From Nonomuraea harbinensis (GTDB lineage: Bacteria > Actinomycetota > Actinomycetes > Streptosporangiales > Streptosporangiaceae): DNA of 64,000 nucleotides. Position 1 is the stretch's first letter, and every line of letters starts with the position of its first letter. The notes under the pieces are model-generated. The model saw only the letters and a program-made list of their open reading frames with translations, was not told where the DNA came from and ran no database searches. Location: the NCBI RefSeq assembly GCF_019396385.1, contig NZ_JAHKRN010000006.1, forward strand, positions 205,522 through 269,521. The letters are read 5' to 3'. The position numbers and the translations under genes were made by a program. Shown here piece by piece: positions 11,119 to 20,059 of this stretch.

Positions 11119-13089
11119 GTGATGGCCTACCGCTACGGCGAGTACCACGACGGCCCGGATCCCCTCGCTCCGCCCTACGACGTGCGGGCGGCGCTGGACG
11201 AGATGGGCGACGCCATCCTGTCCGGCTCGACCCCGGTGCACGCGCTGCGCGACCTGCTCAAGCGCGGCCTGCCCGGGGCCCGCGACCGCCGCGGCCTGGA
11301 CGACATGCTGCGCGAGGTGCGGCGGCGGCGGCGCGAGCTGCGCGAGGGCGGCCGGCTCGACGGCACGCTCGAACGGGCCAGGGCGCTGCTCGACAAGGCC
11401 GTCGGCCAGGAGCGGGCCGAGCTGTTCCCCGACCCGGCCGACGACGCCAGGATGCGCGAGGCCGAGCTCGACTCGCTGCCGGAGGACACGGCCAGCGCCA
11501 TCCAGCAGCTGAGCTCGTACGAATGGCGCTCGGAGGCGGCCCGGCGGACCTTCGAGGAGCTGCGCGACCTGCTGCGGCGTGAGGTGCTCGACAGCCAGTT
11601 CCGCGGGATGCGCGACGCGCTGGCCAACCCGGACCCGGAGGCGATGGAGCGGGTCCGGCAGATGATGACGGACCTGAACGACATGCTGGACAAGGACGCC
11701 AGGGGCGAGCACACCCAGGCGGACTTCGACGCCTTCATGGCCAAATACGGCGACATGTTCCCGGAGAAGCCGCGCGACCTCGGCGAGCTGGTCGACGTCC
11801 TGGCCCGCCGCGCCGCGGCCACCCAGCGCATGCTCGCCTCCATGACCCCGCGCCAGCGCGAGGAGCTCGGCAACCTGATCAACCAGACCCTCGACCAGGC
11901 CGGCCTGTCCGAGCAGATGCGCCGCCTCGGCGAGGCGCTGCACGCCCGCCGCCCCGACCTGGCGTGGGACTCCAGCGAGCGGATGACCGGCGACGAGCCG
12001 CTGGGCATGGGCGACGCCGTCACCGCCCTGGAGGAGCTGGCCGACCTGAGCCGCCTGGAGTCGGCGCTGCGCCAGGACTATCCGGGCGCGCGGCTGGACG
12101 ACATCGACGAGACCGCGGTCCGCCGCGCCCTGGGCCGCTCCGCGGTGGACGACCTGGAGGCGCTCAAGCGCATCGAACGCGAGCTGGAGGAGCAGGGCTA
12201 TCTCCTGCGCCGCCGCGGCAAGCTGGAGCTGACGCCCAAGGCGGTGCGGCGGCTCGGCGAGACCGCGCTGCGCCGGGTGTTCTCCTCGCTCGACGCCGGC
12301 CGGCGCGGCGACCACGACCAGCACGACGCCGGCTCGGCCGGCGAGCTGACCGGCTCGTCACGGCCCTGGCGGTTCGGCGACGAGCAGCCGCTCGACGTGG
12401 TGCGGACCCTGGTCAACGGCGTGCGCGCGGGCGGCCTGCGCACCACCGGCGACGGCCCGTCCGTCAGGCTGTCGGTGGACGACTTCGAGGTGGCCGAGAC
12501 CGAGCGGCGCACCGCCGCGGCCGTCTGCCTGCTGGTCGACCTGTCGTACTCGATGGCGCTGCGCGGCACCTGGGCCGCGGCCAAGCAGACCGCGCTGGCC
12601 CTTCAGGCGCTGGTGTCGTCCAAGTTCCCGCAGGACGCCGTGCAGATCATCGGCTTCTCCAACTACGCGAGGGTGCTGCAGCCGGACGAGCTGGCGGGCC
12701 TCGACTGGGACATGGTCCAGGGCACGAACCTGCACCACGCGCTGCTGATCGCCGGCCGCCACCTGGACCGCCACCCCGACTTCGAGCCGGTGGTGCTCGT
12801 GGTGACCGACGGCGAGCCGACCGCCCACCTGCTGCGCAACGGCCACTCCGCCTTCGAGTGGCCGCCGTCGCCGGAGACGCTGGAGCTGACTCTGGCCGAG
12901 GTCGACAAGATGACCCGCCGCCGGGCCACGATCAACGTGTTCATGCTGGCGGGCGACGACCGGCTCAAGGACTTCGTCGACGAGGTGGCCCGCCGCAACG
13001 GCGGACGCGTCTTCTCCCCCAGCGCCGACCGGCTGGGCGAGTATGTGGTCAGCGACTTCCTGAGAGTGCGCCGGGCGCGCTGGCGCTAG
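11119..13089 (+). CDS. VWA-domain protein, partner of the AAA+ ATPase (Rv0959-like)
   Basis: Protein of 656 residues. The first two thirds are helical and charged (repeated RRR/ELRE patches). The C-terminal von Willebrand A domain has the MIDAS motif DLSYS beginning at Asp474, the conserved Thr in QGTNLHHAL and VVTDGEP. This is the expected partner of the preceding chelatase-like ATPase and should bind a client through its metal site. GTG 11119 or ATG 11122 are both possible starts; the leaderless pattern favours the GTG. The 3' end overlaps the convergent DUF6292-like gene by 41 bases. Confidence 0.85.
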   Translation: MMAYRYGEYHDGPDPLAPPYDVRAALDEMGDAILSGSTPVHALRDLLKRGLPGARDRRGLDDMLREVRRRRRELREGGRLDGTLERARALLDKAVGQERAELFPDPADDARMREAELDSLPEDTASAIQQLSSYEWRSEAARRTFEELRDLLRREVLDSQFRGMRDALANPDPEAMERVRQMMTDLNDMLDKDARGEHTQADFDAFMAKYGDMFPEKPRDLGELVDVLARRAAATQRMLASMTPRQREELGNLINQTLDQAGLSEQMRRLGEALHARRPDLAWDSSERMTGDEPLGMGDAVTALEELADLSRLESALRQDYPGARLDDIDETAVRRALGRSAVDDLEALKRIERELEEQGYLLRRRGKLELTPKAVRRLGETALRRVFSSLDAGRRGDHDQHDAGSAGELTGSSRPWRFGDEQPLDVVRTLVNGVRAGGLRTTGDGPSVRLSVDDFEVAETERRTAAAVCLLVDLSYSMALRGTWAAAKQTALALQALVSSKFPQDAVQIIGFSNYARVLQPDELAGLDWDMVQGTNLHHALLIAGRHLDRHPDFEPVVLVVTDGEPTAHLLRNGHSAFEWPPSPETLELTLAEVDKMTRRRATINVFMLAGDDRLKDFVDEVARRNGGRVFSPSADRLGEYVVSDFLRVRRARWR

Positions 13090-13495
13090 CGGTGTAGTAG
13101 TCGAGCGCCACGTCGAAGCCGTCGCGGCAGTTGCGGTGGGAGCGGTAGCAGGGGCGCCAGGCGGTGCTGGAGCCGAGACCGGCGCGAGCGTCGCGGAGCG
13201 CCTCCGGCACCCGCTCCGGCCGGGGCACCAGCCCACCGCCGAGATAGCGGACGCCGGTCAGCTCGGTGCGGCCGCCGGCCTCGCCCGCGACGAGACGGCC
13301 CAGCCGCCACCCGCTCTCCTCGTCCCACACCAGCGCGGCGCCGTCGGCGAGGCGGATCGTCGCCTCGCGCGGCTCGCACGGGCCTTCCCACCATCCGCCG
13401 GCCTCGGCCCCGAGCTCCTCGACGACCCGGCTCACGTAGCGGCTCGGCTGGTGAAGCCACTCGTCCGAGTACGGCTCGACATGCCTGATGGCCAC
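13049..13495 (-). CDS. DUF6292-like hypothetical protein
   Basis: Small soluble protein of about 148 residues with the pattern YVSRVVEELG, then ALVWDEESGWRLG, that I associate with DUF6292, a family found mainly in actinomycetes. No catalytic residues are evident and the function is unknown. GTG 13495 has AAGGGG nine bases upstream; the open frame extends to 13591 without a better site. The 3' end overlaps the VWA gene by 41 bases on the opposite strand, so one of the two C-termini may be shorter in relatives. Confidence 0.65.
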   Translation of the reverse strand: MAIRHVEPYSDEWLHQPSRYVSRVVEELGAEAGGWWEGPCEPREATIRLADGAALVWDEESGWRLGRLVAGEAGGRTELTGVRYLGGGLVPRPERVPEALRDARAGLGSSTAWRPCYRSHRNCRDGFDVALDYYTASASAPGALSGSR

Positions 13496-13635
13496 GGACG
13501 GCACCCCCTTGTGCCCTAAGAGTAAGGAAAAAGCAGCGGTCAATAACCCTACCCGCGATGAACGGATGCCGTCGCCCGCGCATCTAGTCATTACGGGCGA
13601 TATTCGCTTCGTTTACGGGGAAGGAGGGAGCACCT

Positions 13636-13761
13636 ATGTTCGCCATGATTGTTTTGATCGTGCTGATGGTCGTCGCCGTCACAGCCATGGAGTTGATCAT
13701 GCGCAGCTCCCCCGGGGGCAAAGAGAGTGTCGAGTCTCCCTTCGAGATCGTCGGGGACTAG
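13636..13761 (+). CDS. Small single-span membrane protein (41 aa)
   Basis: ATG 13636 follows AAGGAGG with 5-7 bases between, one of the best ribosome sites in the window. The 41-residue product begins MFAMIVLIVLMVVAVTAMEL, a clear membrane helix, followed by a short polar tail ending EIVGD. It is too short for routine gene calling. It ends 10 bases before the next membrane protein gene, whose possible -10 overlaps its stop codon. The function is unknown; small membrane proteins of this kind often modulate a larger partner. Confidence 0.65.
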   Translation: MFAMIVLIVLMVVAVTAMELIMRSSPGGKESVESPFEIVGD

Positions 13762-13764
13762 TCT
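13759..13764 (+). promoter_or_regulatory. -10-like TAGTCT overlapping a stop codon
   Basis: TAGTCT starts at the TAG stop of the 41-residue gene and is followed by 7 bases and then ATG 13772, the same leaderless layout as at 9696. Confidence 0.45.
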
Positions 13765-13771
13765 CTCCCGC

Positions 13772-14203
13772 ATGTCGACCCTGTTTCTTCTGCTGCACGT
13801 CGGATTCGCGATCTTCACCCTCGGCCCGCTGACCGCGGCCCTGATGGCCGCGCCGCGTGCCATCAGGGGCAAGAACGTGCCCGTGCTGCGCAACATCGAG
13901 CGCACGACCCGGATCTACGGTTTCGCGTCGCTTGGCGTGTTCGTGTTCGGCCTGGTCCTCGGCATCGTCATGGGCGGCGGTGTGCTCGGCCGGTGGAACA
14001 TGAGCGCCTCGATGACGCTGTTCATCGTCGGGATCGTGCTGCTGTTCCTCATCGACCGCGACCTGCGCGCCGCCACGAAGGCCCTCGCCAGCGAGGACAC
14101 CGGTGACGACGCGCAGGTCCAGAACGGCCGGATCGCCGCGATCGGCGGCCTGCTGGCGCTGATCTGGCTGGTGATCCTGGTCCTGATGATCGTGCCTGAA
14201 TGA
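13772..14203 (+). CDS. Integral membrane protein, DUF2269-like
   Basis: 143 residues with four predicted membrane helices: LFLLLHVGFAIFTLGPL, a segment around GFASLGVFVFGLVLG, one around TLFIVGIVLLFL, and a C-terminal helix ending LVILVLMIVPE. The opening LHVGFAIFTLG and an Arg-containing loop (RNIERTTRIYG) resemble DUF2269-type proteins, but the match is from memory and tentative. It has no Shine-Dalgarno sequence. It abuts the convergent metB gene with no bases between the two stop codons. Confidence 0.75.
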   Translation: MSTLFLLLHVGFAIFTLGPLTAALMAAPRAIRGKNVPVLRNIERTTRIYGFASLGVFVFGLVLGIVMGGGVLGRWNMSASMTLFIVGIVLLFLIDRDLRAATKALASEDTGDDAQVQNGRIAAIGGLLALIWLVILVLMIVPE

Positions 14204-15343
14204 TCAGGCGAGGGCCCGGGTGAGGTCGGCGAGCAGGTCGTCGACCGTCTCGATGCCCACCGACAGGCGCACCAGGTCGTCCGGCACCTCCAGCGGGGAG
14301 CCGGCCGCCGAGGCGTGCGTCATCCTGCCCGGGTGCTCGATGAGCGACTCGACCCCGCCGAGCGACTCGCCCAGCGTGAACAGCTCGGTGCGACCGCACA
14401 CGTCGACGGCCTCCTGCGCGCCGCCGGCCACCCTGAACGACACCATGCCACCGAAGCGCCGCATCTGCTTGGCCGCGGTCTCGTGGCCGGGGTGCTCGGC
14501 GAGCCCGGGGTAGAGCACCTCGGTCACCTTCGGGTGCGCCAGCAGCAGGTCGACGACCCGCTCGGCGTTGTCGCAGTGACGGTCCATGCGCACGCCGAGC
14601 GTCTTGAGCCCGCGCAGCGTCAGCCACGCGTCGAACGGCCCGGCCACCGCGCCCATCGCGTTCTGGTGGTAGGCCAGTTCCTCGCCCAGCTCCCGGTCGG
14701 CGGACACCAGCGCGCCGCCGACCACGTCGGAGTGGCCGCCGATGTACTTCGTCGTGGAGTGCACGACCACGTCGGCGCCGAGCGCCAGCGGCTGCTGGAG
14801 GTACGGCGAGGCGAAGGTGTTGTCGACGACCAGCAGCGCGCCGTTGTCGTGGGCGAGCTGGGCCAGCGCCGCGATGTCGTTGACGCCGAGCAGCGGGTTG
14901 GTCGGCGTCTCCACCCAGACGATCTTCGTCTTCTGGGTCATCGCCGCCGCCACCGCGTCGAGGTCGCCGAGCGGCACCGGGTCGAAGTGCAGGTCCCAGC
15001 GCTCGTAGACCTTCGCGAACAGCCGGTAGGTGCCGCCGTACGCGTCGTTCGGGATGATCACATGGTCCTGCGGTTTGCACACCGCGCGGAGCAGCGCGTC
15101 CTCGGCGGCCAGGCCGGAGGCGAACGCCAGCCCGCGCGTCCCGCCCTCCACCGCGGCCAGCGCCTCCTCCAGCGCGGTCCTGGTGGGGTTGGCCGAGCGG
15201 CTGTATTCGTAGCCGTTGCGCAGGCCGCCCACGCCGTCCTGCTTGTAGGTGGACGTGGCGTATATGGGCGGCACCACCGCGCCGGTCACGGGGTCCGGGT
15301 CCTGACCTGCGTGGATCGCCAAAGTTTCGAAACCATTGGTCAT
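14204..15343 (-). CDS. metB: Cystathionine gamma-synthase/lyase (PLP enzyme)
   Basis: Cys/Met-metabolism PLP enzyme of 379 residues. The PLP lysine is Lys199 in HSTTKYIGGHSD, and the signature ADVVVHSTTKY and VETPTNPLL are intact. In actinobacteria the MetB-type enzyme works with CBS in transsulfuration: cystathionine gamma-synthase makes cystathionine from O-acyl-homoserine and cysteine, and many members also act as lyases. cbs lies about 5.6 kb away, like the Rv1077/Rv1079 arrangement. TACCGT lies 6 bases before ATG 15343 and no ribosome site is seen. Synthase versus lyase cannot be separated by eye. Confidence 0.93.
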   Translation of the reverse strand: MTNGFETLAIHAGQDPDPVTGAVVPPIYATSTYKQDGVGGLRNGYEYSRSANPTRTALEEALAAVEGGTRGLAFASGLAAEDALLRAVCKPQDHVIIPNDAYGGTYRLFAKVYERWDLHFDPVPLGDLDAVAAAMTQKTKIVWVETPTNPLLGVNDIAALAQLAHDNGALLVVDNTFASPYLQQPLALGADVVVHSTTKYIGGHSDVVGGALVSADRELGEELAYHQNAMGAVAGPFDAWLTLRGLKTLGVRMDRHCDNAERVVDLLLAHPKVTEVLYPGLAEHPGHETAAKQMRRFGGMVSFRVAGGAQEAVDVCGRTELFTLGESLGGVESLIEHPGRMTHASAAGSPLEVPDDLVRLSVGIETVDDLLADLTRALA

Positions 15344-15349
15344 ACCGCC

Positions 15350-15355
15350 ACGGTA
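15350..15355 (-). promoter_or_regulatory. -10-like TACCGT before metB
   Basis: On the minus strand TACCGT is followed by 6 bases and ATG 15343. It sits just downstream of the strong 16-bp hairpin, so metB has its own promoter, probably leaderless. Confidence 0.45.
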
Positions 15356-15360
15356 ACGGA

Positions 15361-15400
15361 CCCGGCCCGCGATCCGGTCCCCTGCGGATCGCGGGCCGGG
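15361..15400 (-). terminator. Strong hairpin terminator with a 16-bp perfect stem
   Basis: Bases 15361-15376 pair perfectly with 15385-15400 around an 8-base loop. It follows the stop of the 65-residue gene on the minus strand and should separate that transcript from metB. No U-tract follows, as is common in high-GC actinomycetes. Confidence 0.75.
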
Positions 15401-15466
15401 CCCCGGCGCCGTTCCCCGACGGCGCCATGGACGCTCGCGGCCCCTGCGAAGGCGCGAGCCCGTCTC

Positions 15467-15664
15467 TCAGGCCGCCGTGTGCTCCTCCGCCAGGCGGGTC
15501 TCGCGGCGCGGCAGCGGCACCACGCGGTCCTGGTCGATGTAACGGCCGCTCGCCCCCTCGGCGGGCTCGCCGTTGATGCGGGAGAGCAGCACGGGGTCGG
15601 TCAGCGCCAGCAGCACCCCGACGAGGAGCCCGGCACCCAGCAGAACGAAGCCGATCGTCACCAT
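15467..15664 (-). CDS. Small membrane protein (65 aa), hypothetical
   Basis: 65 residues: one N-terminal membrane helix (IGFVLLGAGLLVGVLLAL) and a charged cytoplasmic tail rich in Arg and Glu (VVPLPRRETRLAEE). ATG 15664 has AAGGGGG six bases upstream, which strongly supports translation. It lies alone between metB and the divergent histidine kinase and ends in the 16-bp hairpin. The function is unknown. Confidence 0.7.
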   Translation of the reverse strand: MVTIGFVLLGAGLLVGVLLALTDPVLLSRINGEPAEGASGRYIDQDRVVPLPRRETRLAEEHTAA

Positions 15665-15770
15665 TTCTTGCCCCCTTCTCGGACATATCCAGAATCGGGC
15701 AATGGAGGGCTGTGGCGCCTCGGCTGAAGTGCCGGTCCGCGCGGCGGGGGGTCAGCCGAATGACTGATAC

Positions 15771-15791
15771 GACTTATCCGACTTGCGACTT
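15771..15791 (+). promoter_or_regulatory. Triple GACTT repeat upstream of the histidine kinase
   Basis: GACTT occurs at 15771-15775, 15780-15784 and 15787-15791, immediately before the -10-like TACTCT. Closely spaced direct repeats in a promoter suggest a regulator site, but the spacings (9 and 7) are irregular, so this is tentative. Confidence 0.3.
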
Positions 15792-15796
15792 ACTCT
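15791..15796 (+). promoter_or_regulatory. -10-like TACTCT before a leaderless start
   Basis: TACTCT is followed by 7 bases and GTG 15804. The only purine run between them is too close to serve as a Shine-Dalgarno sequence. Confidence 0.45.
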
Positions 15797-15803
15797 CAAG
15801 GGC

Positions 15804-16961
15804 GTGGGGGACTCCAAACGCGTCGTGTACTGGGTCCGCCGGCTGAGCGAGATCGCCATGCTCGGCTGGCTGGGCCTGATGCTCATGGCCGACCTCGCGG
15901 TCGCCGCCGGCGGCCTCGGCGGCGGCCTGCAGTGGCTCGTGTTCGTCGCCGGCAACGGGGGCATCGCCGCCGTGATCCTCCGCCGCCGCCACCGCGTCGA
16001 GACGTACGGGATCATGCTGTGCCTGTCGTTCGCCGTGTCGGTGCTCATGGGGGTGACCGGGACCTCCGGCGTGCCGGGGGCGGCTGAGACGGGCGCGCTG
16101 CTCGTCCTGATGCTGGGCGTGCTCCGCCACGTCGAGCCGGTCAGGGACGCGGCGATGCTCACCGTCGCCGGGCTGATCGTGCTCATGGCCGAGTCCATCG
16201 GCCGGGCCTCCTCCGGCGAGTCGCTGGCCTACTCGTTCGTGCTGTTCGCCGGCTGGTCCACGATCGCGGGCGTCGGCGGCTATCTCCGCTTCCAGCAGGA
16301 GCGCCGCAAGGAGGCCGTGCACTCCGTACGGCGCGCCGAACGGCTGGAGCTGGCCAGGGAACTGCACGACCTGGTGGCCCACCACATCACCGGCATCGTC
16401 GTCCAGGCCCAGGCGGCGCGCACCGTCGCCCAGGCCAAGCCGGAGGCGGTCCTGCCCGCGCTGGACGCCATCGCCGCGGCGGGCGGCGACGCGCTGACCT
16501 CCATGCGCCGGATGGTGACCGTGCTCCGCGCCGAGGAGGCGGCCCGCACGCCCGGCAGCTCACTGGCGGACCTGCGGCTGCTCACCGAGCGGTTCTCGGC
16601 GGAGGGGCCCAAGGTGGCGTTCGAGATCGGCTCCGGGATCGACGACCGGACCCTGCCGCCCGAGGTCCTCACCACCTTGCACCGGGTGCTCCAGGAGGCG
16701 CTCACCAACATCCGCAAGCACGCCCAGCAGACCGCGTGGGTCGAGGCCGACCTGCGACGCCACGACACGGCGGTGGTGCTGCGCGTACGCAACCACGGCT
16801 CGGCCGCCAACCCCCGCCTGGCCCGCCTGGGCGGCGGCTTCGGCCTGGTGGGCATGGCCGAACGCGTCGAAGCCCTCGGCGGCCGCCTGCACGCCGGCCC
16901 CACCCCCGAAGGCGCCTGGCAGGTCACCGCCGAGTTCCCGCTCTCCTGGTCAGGAGCCTGA
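15804..16961 (+). CDS. Orphan sensor histidine kinase (NarL-partner type)
   Basis: Membrane kinase of 385 residues. The N-terminal half has about five helices (LGWLGLMLMADLAVA and others) with no large extracellular sensor. The HisKA_3 box ELARELHDLVAHHITGIVVQ carries the phospho-accepting His, and the C-terminal HATPase_c domain has the N box in ALTNIRKHA and the G box GGGFGLVGMAERV. Such kinases normally pair with a NarL/FixJ response regulator, but none is adjacent. It overlaps the convergent AfsR-like gene by 12 bases. GTG 15804 is chosen on the leaderless pattern. Confidence 0.9.
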   Translation: MGDSKRVVYWVRRLSEIAMLGWLGLMLMADLAVAAGGLGGGLQWLVFVAGNGGIAAVILRRRHRVETYGIMLCLSFAVSVLMGVTGTSGVPGAAETGALLVLMLGVLRHVEPVRDAAMLTVAGLIVLMAESIGRASSGESLAYSFVLFAGWSTIAGVGGYLRFQQERRKEAVHSVRRAERLELARELHDLVAHHITGIVVQAQAARTVAQAKPEAVLPALDAIAAAGGDALTSMRRMVTVLRAEEAARTPGSSLADLRLLTERFSAEGPKVAFEIGSGIDDRTLPPEVLTTLHRVLQEALTNIRKHAQQTAWVEADLRRHDTAVVLRVRNHGSAANPRLARLGGGFGLVGMAERVEALGGRLHAGPTPEGAWQVTAEFPLSWSGA

Positions 16962-19900
16962 CCCGTACGCCTGGTGGAACCGCTCCTCGCCCAGGGCCGC
17001 GAGGGTTCTGGCGGTGATCCGGTCGACGTCGTGGCGCTCGCCGTGGGCGAGCGGGGTGCCCACGGCCTCACGGAGCGCCGCCGCACGGCCCAGGAGCGTC
17101 GCGGCGCGGCCGGGGTCGCCCGCCAGCGAGTACGCTCCCGCCAGCCCTTCCAGAGCGAGCGCCTCGGCCCTGGGCTCGCCGAGGGCGGCGTCGTACCCCT
17201 CCCGGTGCAGGGCCAGGGCCGTCTCCGCGTCGCCCCGCTGCTCTGCGGCGAAGCCGAGCTCCGCCAGGAAGAACGCCAGGCCCGGCGTGCCCCCCACCTC
17301 GCGCAGCCAGCCCAGCCATCGCACCAGCAGTTCCTCGGCACGCTCGTACCGCCCCTGCCGCCGGGCGCTCATGGCCAGGCCCAGCTCGGCATGCTCCTCC
17401 GCCGACTTGTACGACTGCTCGACGGCCAGGCGGCGGGCCCGCTCGTGGTAGTCGTCGGCGCGGGCGTGGTCCCCGGCCAGCAGCGCGATCCGCCCGACGG
17501 CCGACAGCCTGAACGAGACCTCGGAGCCCAGCTCCTCGGCCAGCTTCAGCTCCTCGTGCCGCAGCCGCTCGGCCTCGGCGTAGTCGCCGCGCTTCTCGGC
17601 CAGCCGGTCGAGGCTGTCCATCGCCTCGATCTGCCCCCACCCGTCACCGAGTTCGCGGAAGATCGCCAGGCTGCGCTCGGCGTCGCGGCGCATCCTCGGC
17701 AGGTCACCGCGCCGCTCGGCCAGCTTGGACCTGAGTGCCAGCACCGCGGCCACGCCCCACCGGTCGCCCAGTTCCTCGTACGCCCGCAGCGCCCGCCCCG
17801 CCGCCTCCTCGTGCGCGGCGAGGTCCCCGTACGCCCACCGCACATGGCTGAGGAACCAACCGGCCAGCGCCCGGCCTCCCAGGTCCAGATCCTCGTACGG
17901 GACGGGCGTCGCGGTCTCCCCGGTCGCCATGGTCACCCCGGCCAGCCACACGGCCGCCCGCGCCCGCTCCTGTCTGCCCACGGCCGCCTCCGGGCCGGTG
18001 GAGGCGAGGGCCGCCGCCAGGGAGCGGCGGGCCTCGCCCAGCCTGCCCCGCAGGAACCAGTACCAGGCGAGGGCGTTCACCAGTGGCAGCGGGTCCGGCC
18101 CGGCGAGGGCGCGCCGGAAGTTGGCGCTCTCCTGGTCCAACCGGGTCAGCCACTCGCGTTGCCGCCGCCCGCGCAGCTCGGCCCGCTCGGCGAGCCGGGT
18201 GTAGTGGCGCGCGTGCCGTTCCCTGATCAGGTCGTCCTCGCCCGCCTCCCGCAACCGCTCCACGCAGTACGCCGACACCGACTCCAGCAGCCGGTAACGC
18301 GGTCCCGGGGTGACCAGGGACCGCTGGACCAGCCGTACCAGCACGTCCACCACGTCCACGCCGGGCTCCGCGCAGACCTCCTCGGCCGCCTCCAGCGTGC
18401 ACCCGTCGGCGTGCGCGGCCAGCCGCCGCAGCACGATCCGCTCGGGCCCGGACAGCAGCTCCCAGCTCCAGTCGATCATCGCCCGGAGCGTCCGCTGCCG
18501 GGCGGGCGCGTCCCGCATGCCGGAGTTCAGCAGCCGGAACCGGTCGTCGAGCCGGGCGGCCAGTGCCTCGACGCCGAGCGCCCGTACCCGGGTGGCCGCC
18601 AGCTCCAGCGCCAGCGGGATGCCGTCGAGCCGCTCGCAGATGGCGGCCACGGCCGGACCGGGCTCGATCCCCGCGCGATCGGTGAACAGGCGCACCGCCG
18701 CGTCCCCGGAAAGGGGCGCCACCACCCTGACGTGCTCGCCCGTGACGCCGAGCGGCTCCTGCCCGGTGACCAGCACGTCCAGTCCGGGCGCGGCCTTGAG
18801 CAGCGCGGAGACCACCTCGGCCGCCTGCTCGACCAGGTGCTCGCAGTTGTCGACGACCAGCAGCGTGCGCCGGGCCGCCAGCACGCGCGCCAGCCGGGGC
18901 AGCAGCGGCCCTGACGCGTCGTCCCGCACCCCGATCGCTCCCGCGATCGCCTCGGCCACGTCCCCCGCGCCGATCAGCTCGACCAGCCACACGCCGCCGG
19001 GGTACACCTCCGGCGAGGTCAGCCCGCCCGCCGCCGCCACGGCCAGCCGGGTCTTGCCCACCCCGCCGGGCCCGGCGAGCGTCACCAGCCGCCTCTCCCC
19101 GAGCAGGGCGCGCACCTCGGCCACGTCACCGTCCCGGCCGATCAGATCAGTGACGGGTGCGGGCAGATTGGTGCGCGCGCCCGGAGAACCGTCCACCGGA
19201 CGAGAAGCGCCGACCTGAGACGAGCCGGGTTGGAGCAGGGCGGCATGAGACGGGGTGGTGCGGCGGGTCGGCAGGGACGGGTCCTGGCGGAGGATGGCCT
19301 GGTGCAGGTCCCTCACCTCGGGGGCGGGGTCGACGCCCAGTTCCTCGGCGAGCCGGGCGCGCAAGGCGGCGAAGGCCGCCAGGGCCTCGCTCTGGCGGCC
19401 GTCCCGGTACAGGGCCCGCATGTGGAGGGCGGTGAGGCGCTCGCGCAGCGGCTGCTCCGCCACCAGCGTGCCCAGGTCGACGGGCTCGCCGAGGGTCAGC
19501 CGGATCTCCGACAGCTCCTCCAGCGCCGTCAACCGCTGCTCGCCGAGGCGGGCGATCTCCGGAGCGGCGAAGCCCTCGTCGGCGAAGTCGGCGTACGCGG
19601 GCCCGCGCCACAGCGCGAGGGCCTCCTCGACGACCGCAGCGCGCTCCGGCGCCCCTCCCCCAGGAGAGGCGGGGACGCGAGAGGTGAGCAGGGTACGGAA
19701 GAGGGCCGCGTCCACCGTCACTCCGTCGAGGCGGTACCCGGAAGGGCCGTGGCGCACCAGCGACGGCGAGCCCAGGGCGCGGCGGAGCTGGGAGACGCGG
19801 GCCTGGAGGGTGCCCGCGGGATCGCGCGGCGGCCGGTCGCCCCAGAGGTCGTCGATCAGGCGGTCCGCCGGAACCGGGCCGCCCCCGCGCGCCACCAGGG

Positions 19901-19997
19901 CCGCCAGCAGCACGCGTACCTTGCGATCGGGCACCCGCAGCGGCGCGCCGGCGTCCGACCACGCCTCCAGCGGCCCCAGCACTCCGATGCGCACCAC
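16950..19997 (-). CDS. AfsR/SARP-type regulator: BTAD + NB-ARC ATPase + TPR
   Basis: Large regulator of 1015 residues. The N-terminal winged helix is OmpR-like (GVLGPLEAW ... RVSQLRRALG), followed by the bacterial transcriptional activator domain to about residue 245. An NB-ARC-type STAND ATPase follows with Walker A GPGGVGKTRLA and a Walker B-like LLVVDNCEHL, then TPR helices to the C-terminus. This is the classic AfsR layout, activating transcription on binding ATP and an unknown signal. It is divergent from the imine-reductase-like gene with 62 bp between starts, so that enzyme is a plausible target. The start is GTG 19997 or the adjacent GTG 19994. Confidence 0.92.
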   Translation of the reverse strand: MVRIGVLGPLEAWSDAGAPLRVPDRKVRVLLAALVARGGGPVPADRLIDDLWGDRPPRDPAGTLQARVSQLRRALGSPSLVRHGPSGYRLDGVTVDAALFRTLLTSRVPASPGGGAPERAAVVEEALALWRGPAYADFADEGFAAPEIARLGEQRLTALEELSEIRLTLGEPVDLGTLVAEQPLRERLTALHMRALYRDGRQSEALAAFAALRARLAEELGVDPAPEVRDLHQAILRQDPSLPTRRTTPSHAALLQPGSSQVGASRPVDGSPGARTNLPAPVTDLIGRDGDVAEVRALLGERRLVTLAGPGGVGKTRLAVAAAGGLTSPEVYPGGVWLVELIGAGDVAEAIAGAIGVRDDASGPLLPRLARVLAARRTLLVVDNCEHLVEQAAEVVSALLKAAPGLDVLVTGQEPLGVTGEHVRVVAPLSGDAAVRLFTDRAGIEPGPAVAAICERLDGIPLALELAATRVRALGVEALAARLDDRFRLLNSGMRDAPARQRTLRAMIDWSWELLSGPERIVLRRLAAHADGCTLEAAEEVCAEPGVDVVDVLVRLVQRSLVTPGPRYRLLESVSAYCVERLREAGEDDLIRERHARHYTRLAERAELRGRRQREWLTRLDQESANFRRALAGPDPLPLVNALAWYWFLRGRLGEARRSLAAALASTGPEAAVGRQERARAAVWLAGVTMATGETATPVPYEDLDLGGRALAGWFLSHVRWAYGDLAAHEEAAGRALRAYEELGDRWGVAAVLALRSKLAERRGDLPRMRRDAERSLAIFRELGDGWGQIEAMDSLDRLAEKRGDYAEAERLRHEELKLAEELGSEVSFRLSAVGRIALLAGDHARADDYHERARRLAVEQSYKSAEEHAELGLAMSARRQGRYERAEELLVRWLGWLREVGGTPGLAFFLAELGFAAEQRGDAETALALHREGYDAALGEPRAEALALEGLAGAYSLAGDPGRAATLLGRAAALREAVGTPLAHGERHDVDRITARTLAALGEERFHQAYGSGS

Positions 19998-20059
19998 GTC
20001 ATGGTCAACCCGTGGCAGGCCGTAAGGATTTCCGAAGGGGCCGGCGACAGTCTGGACCC

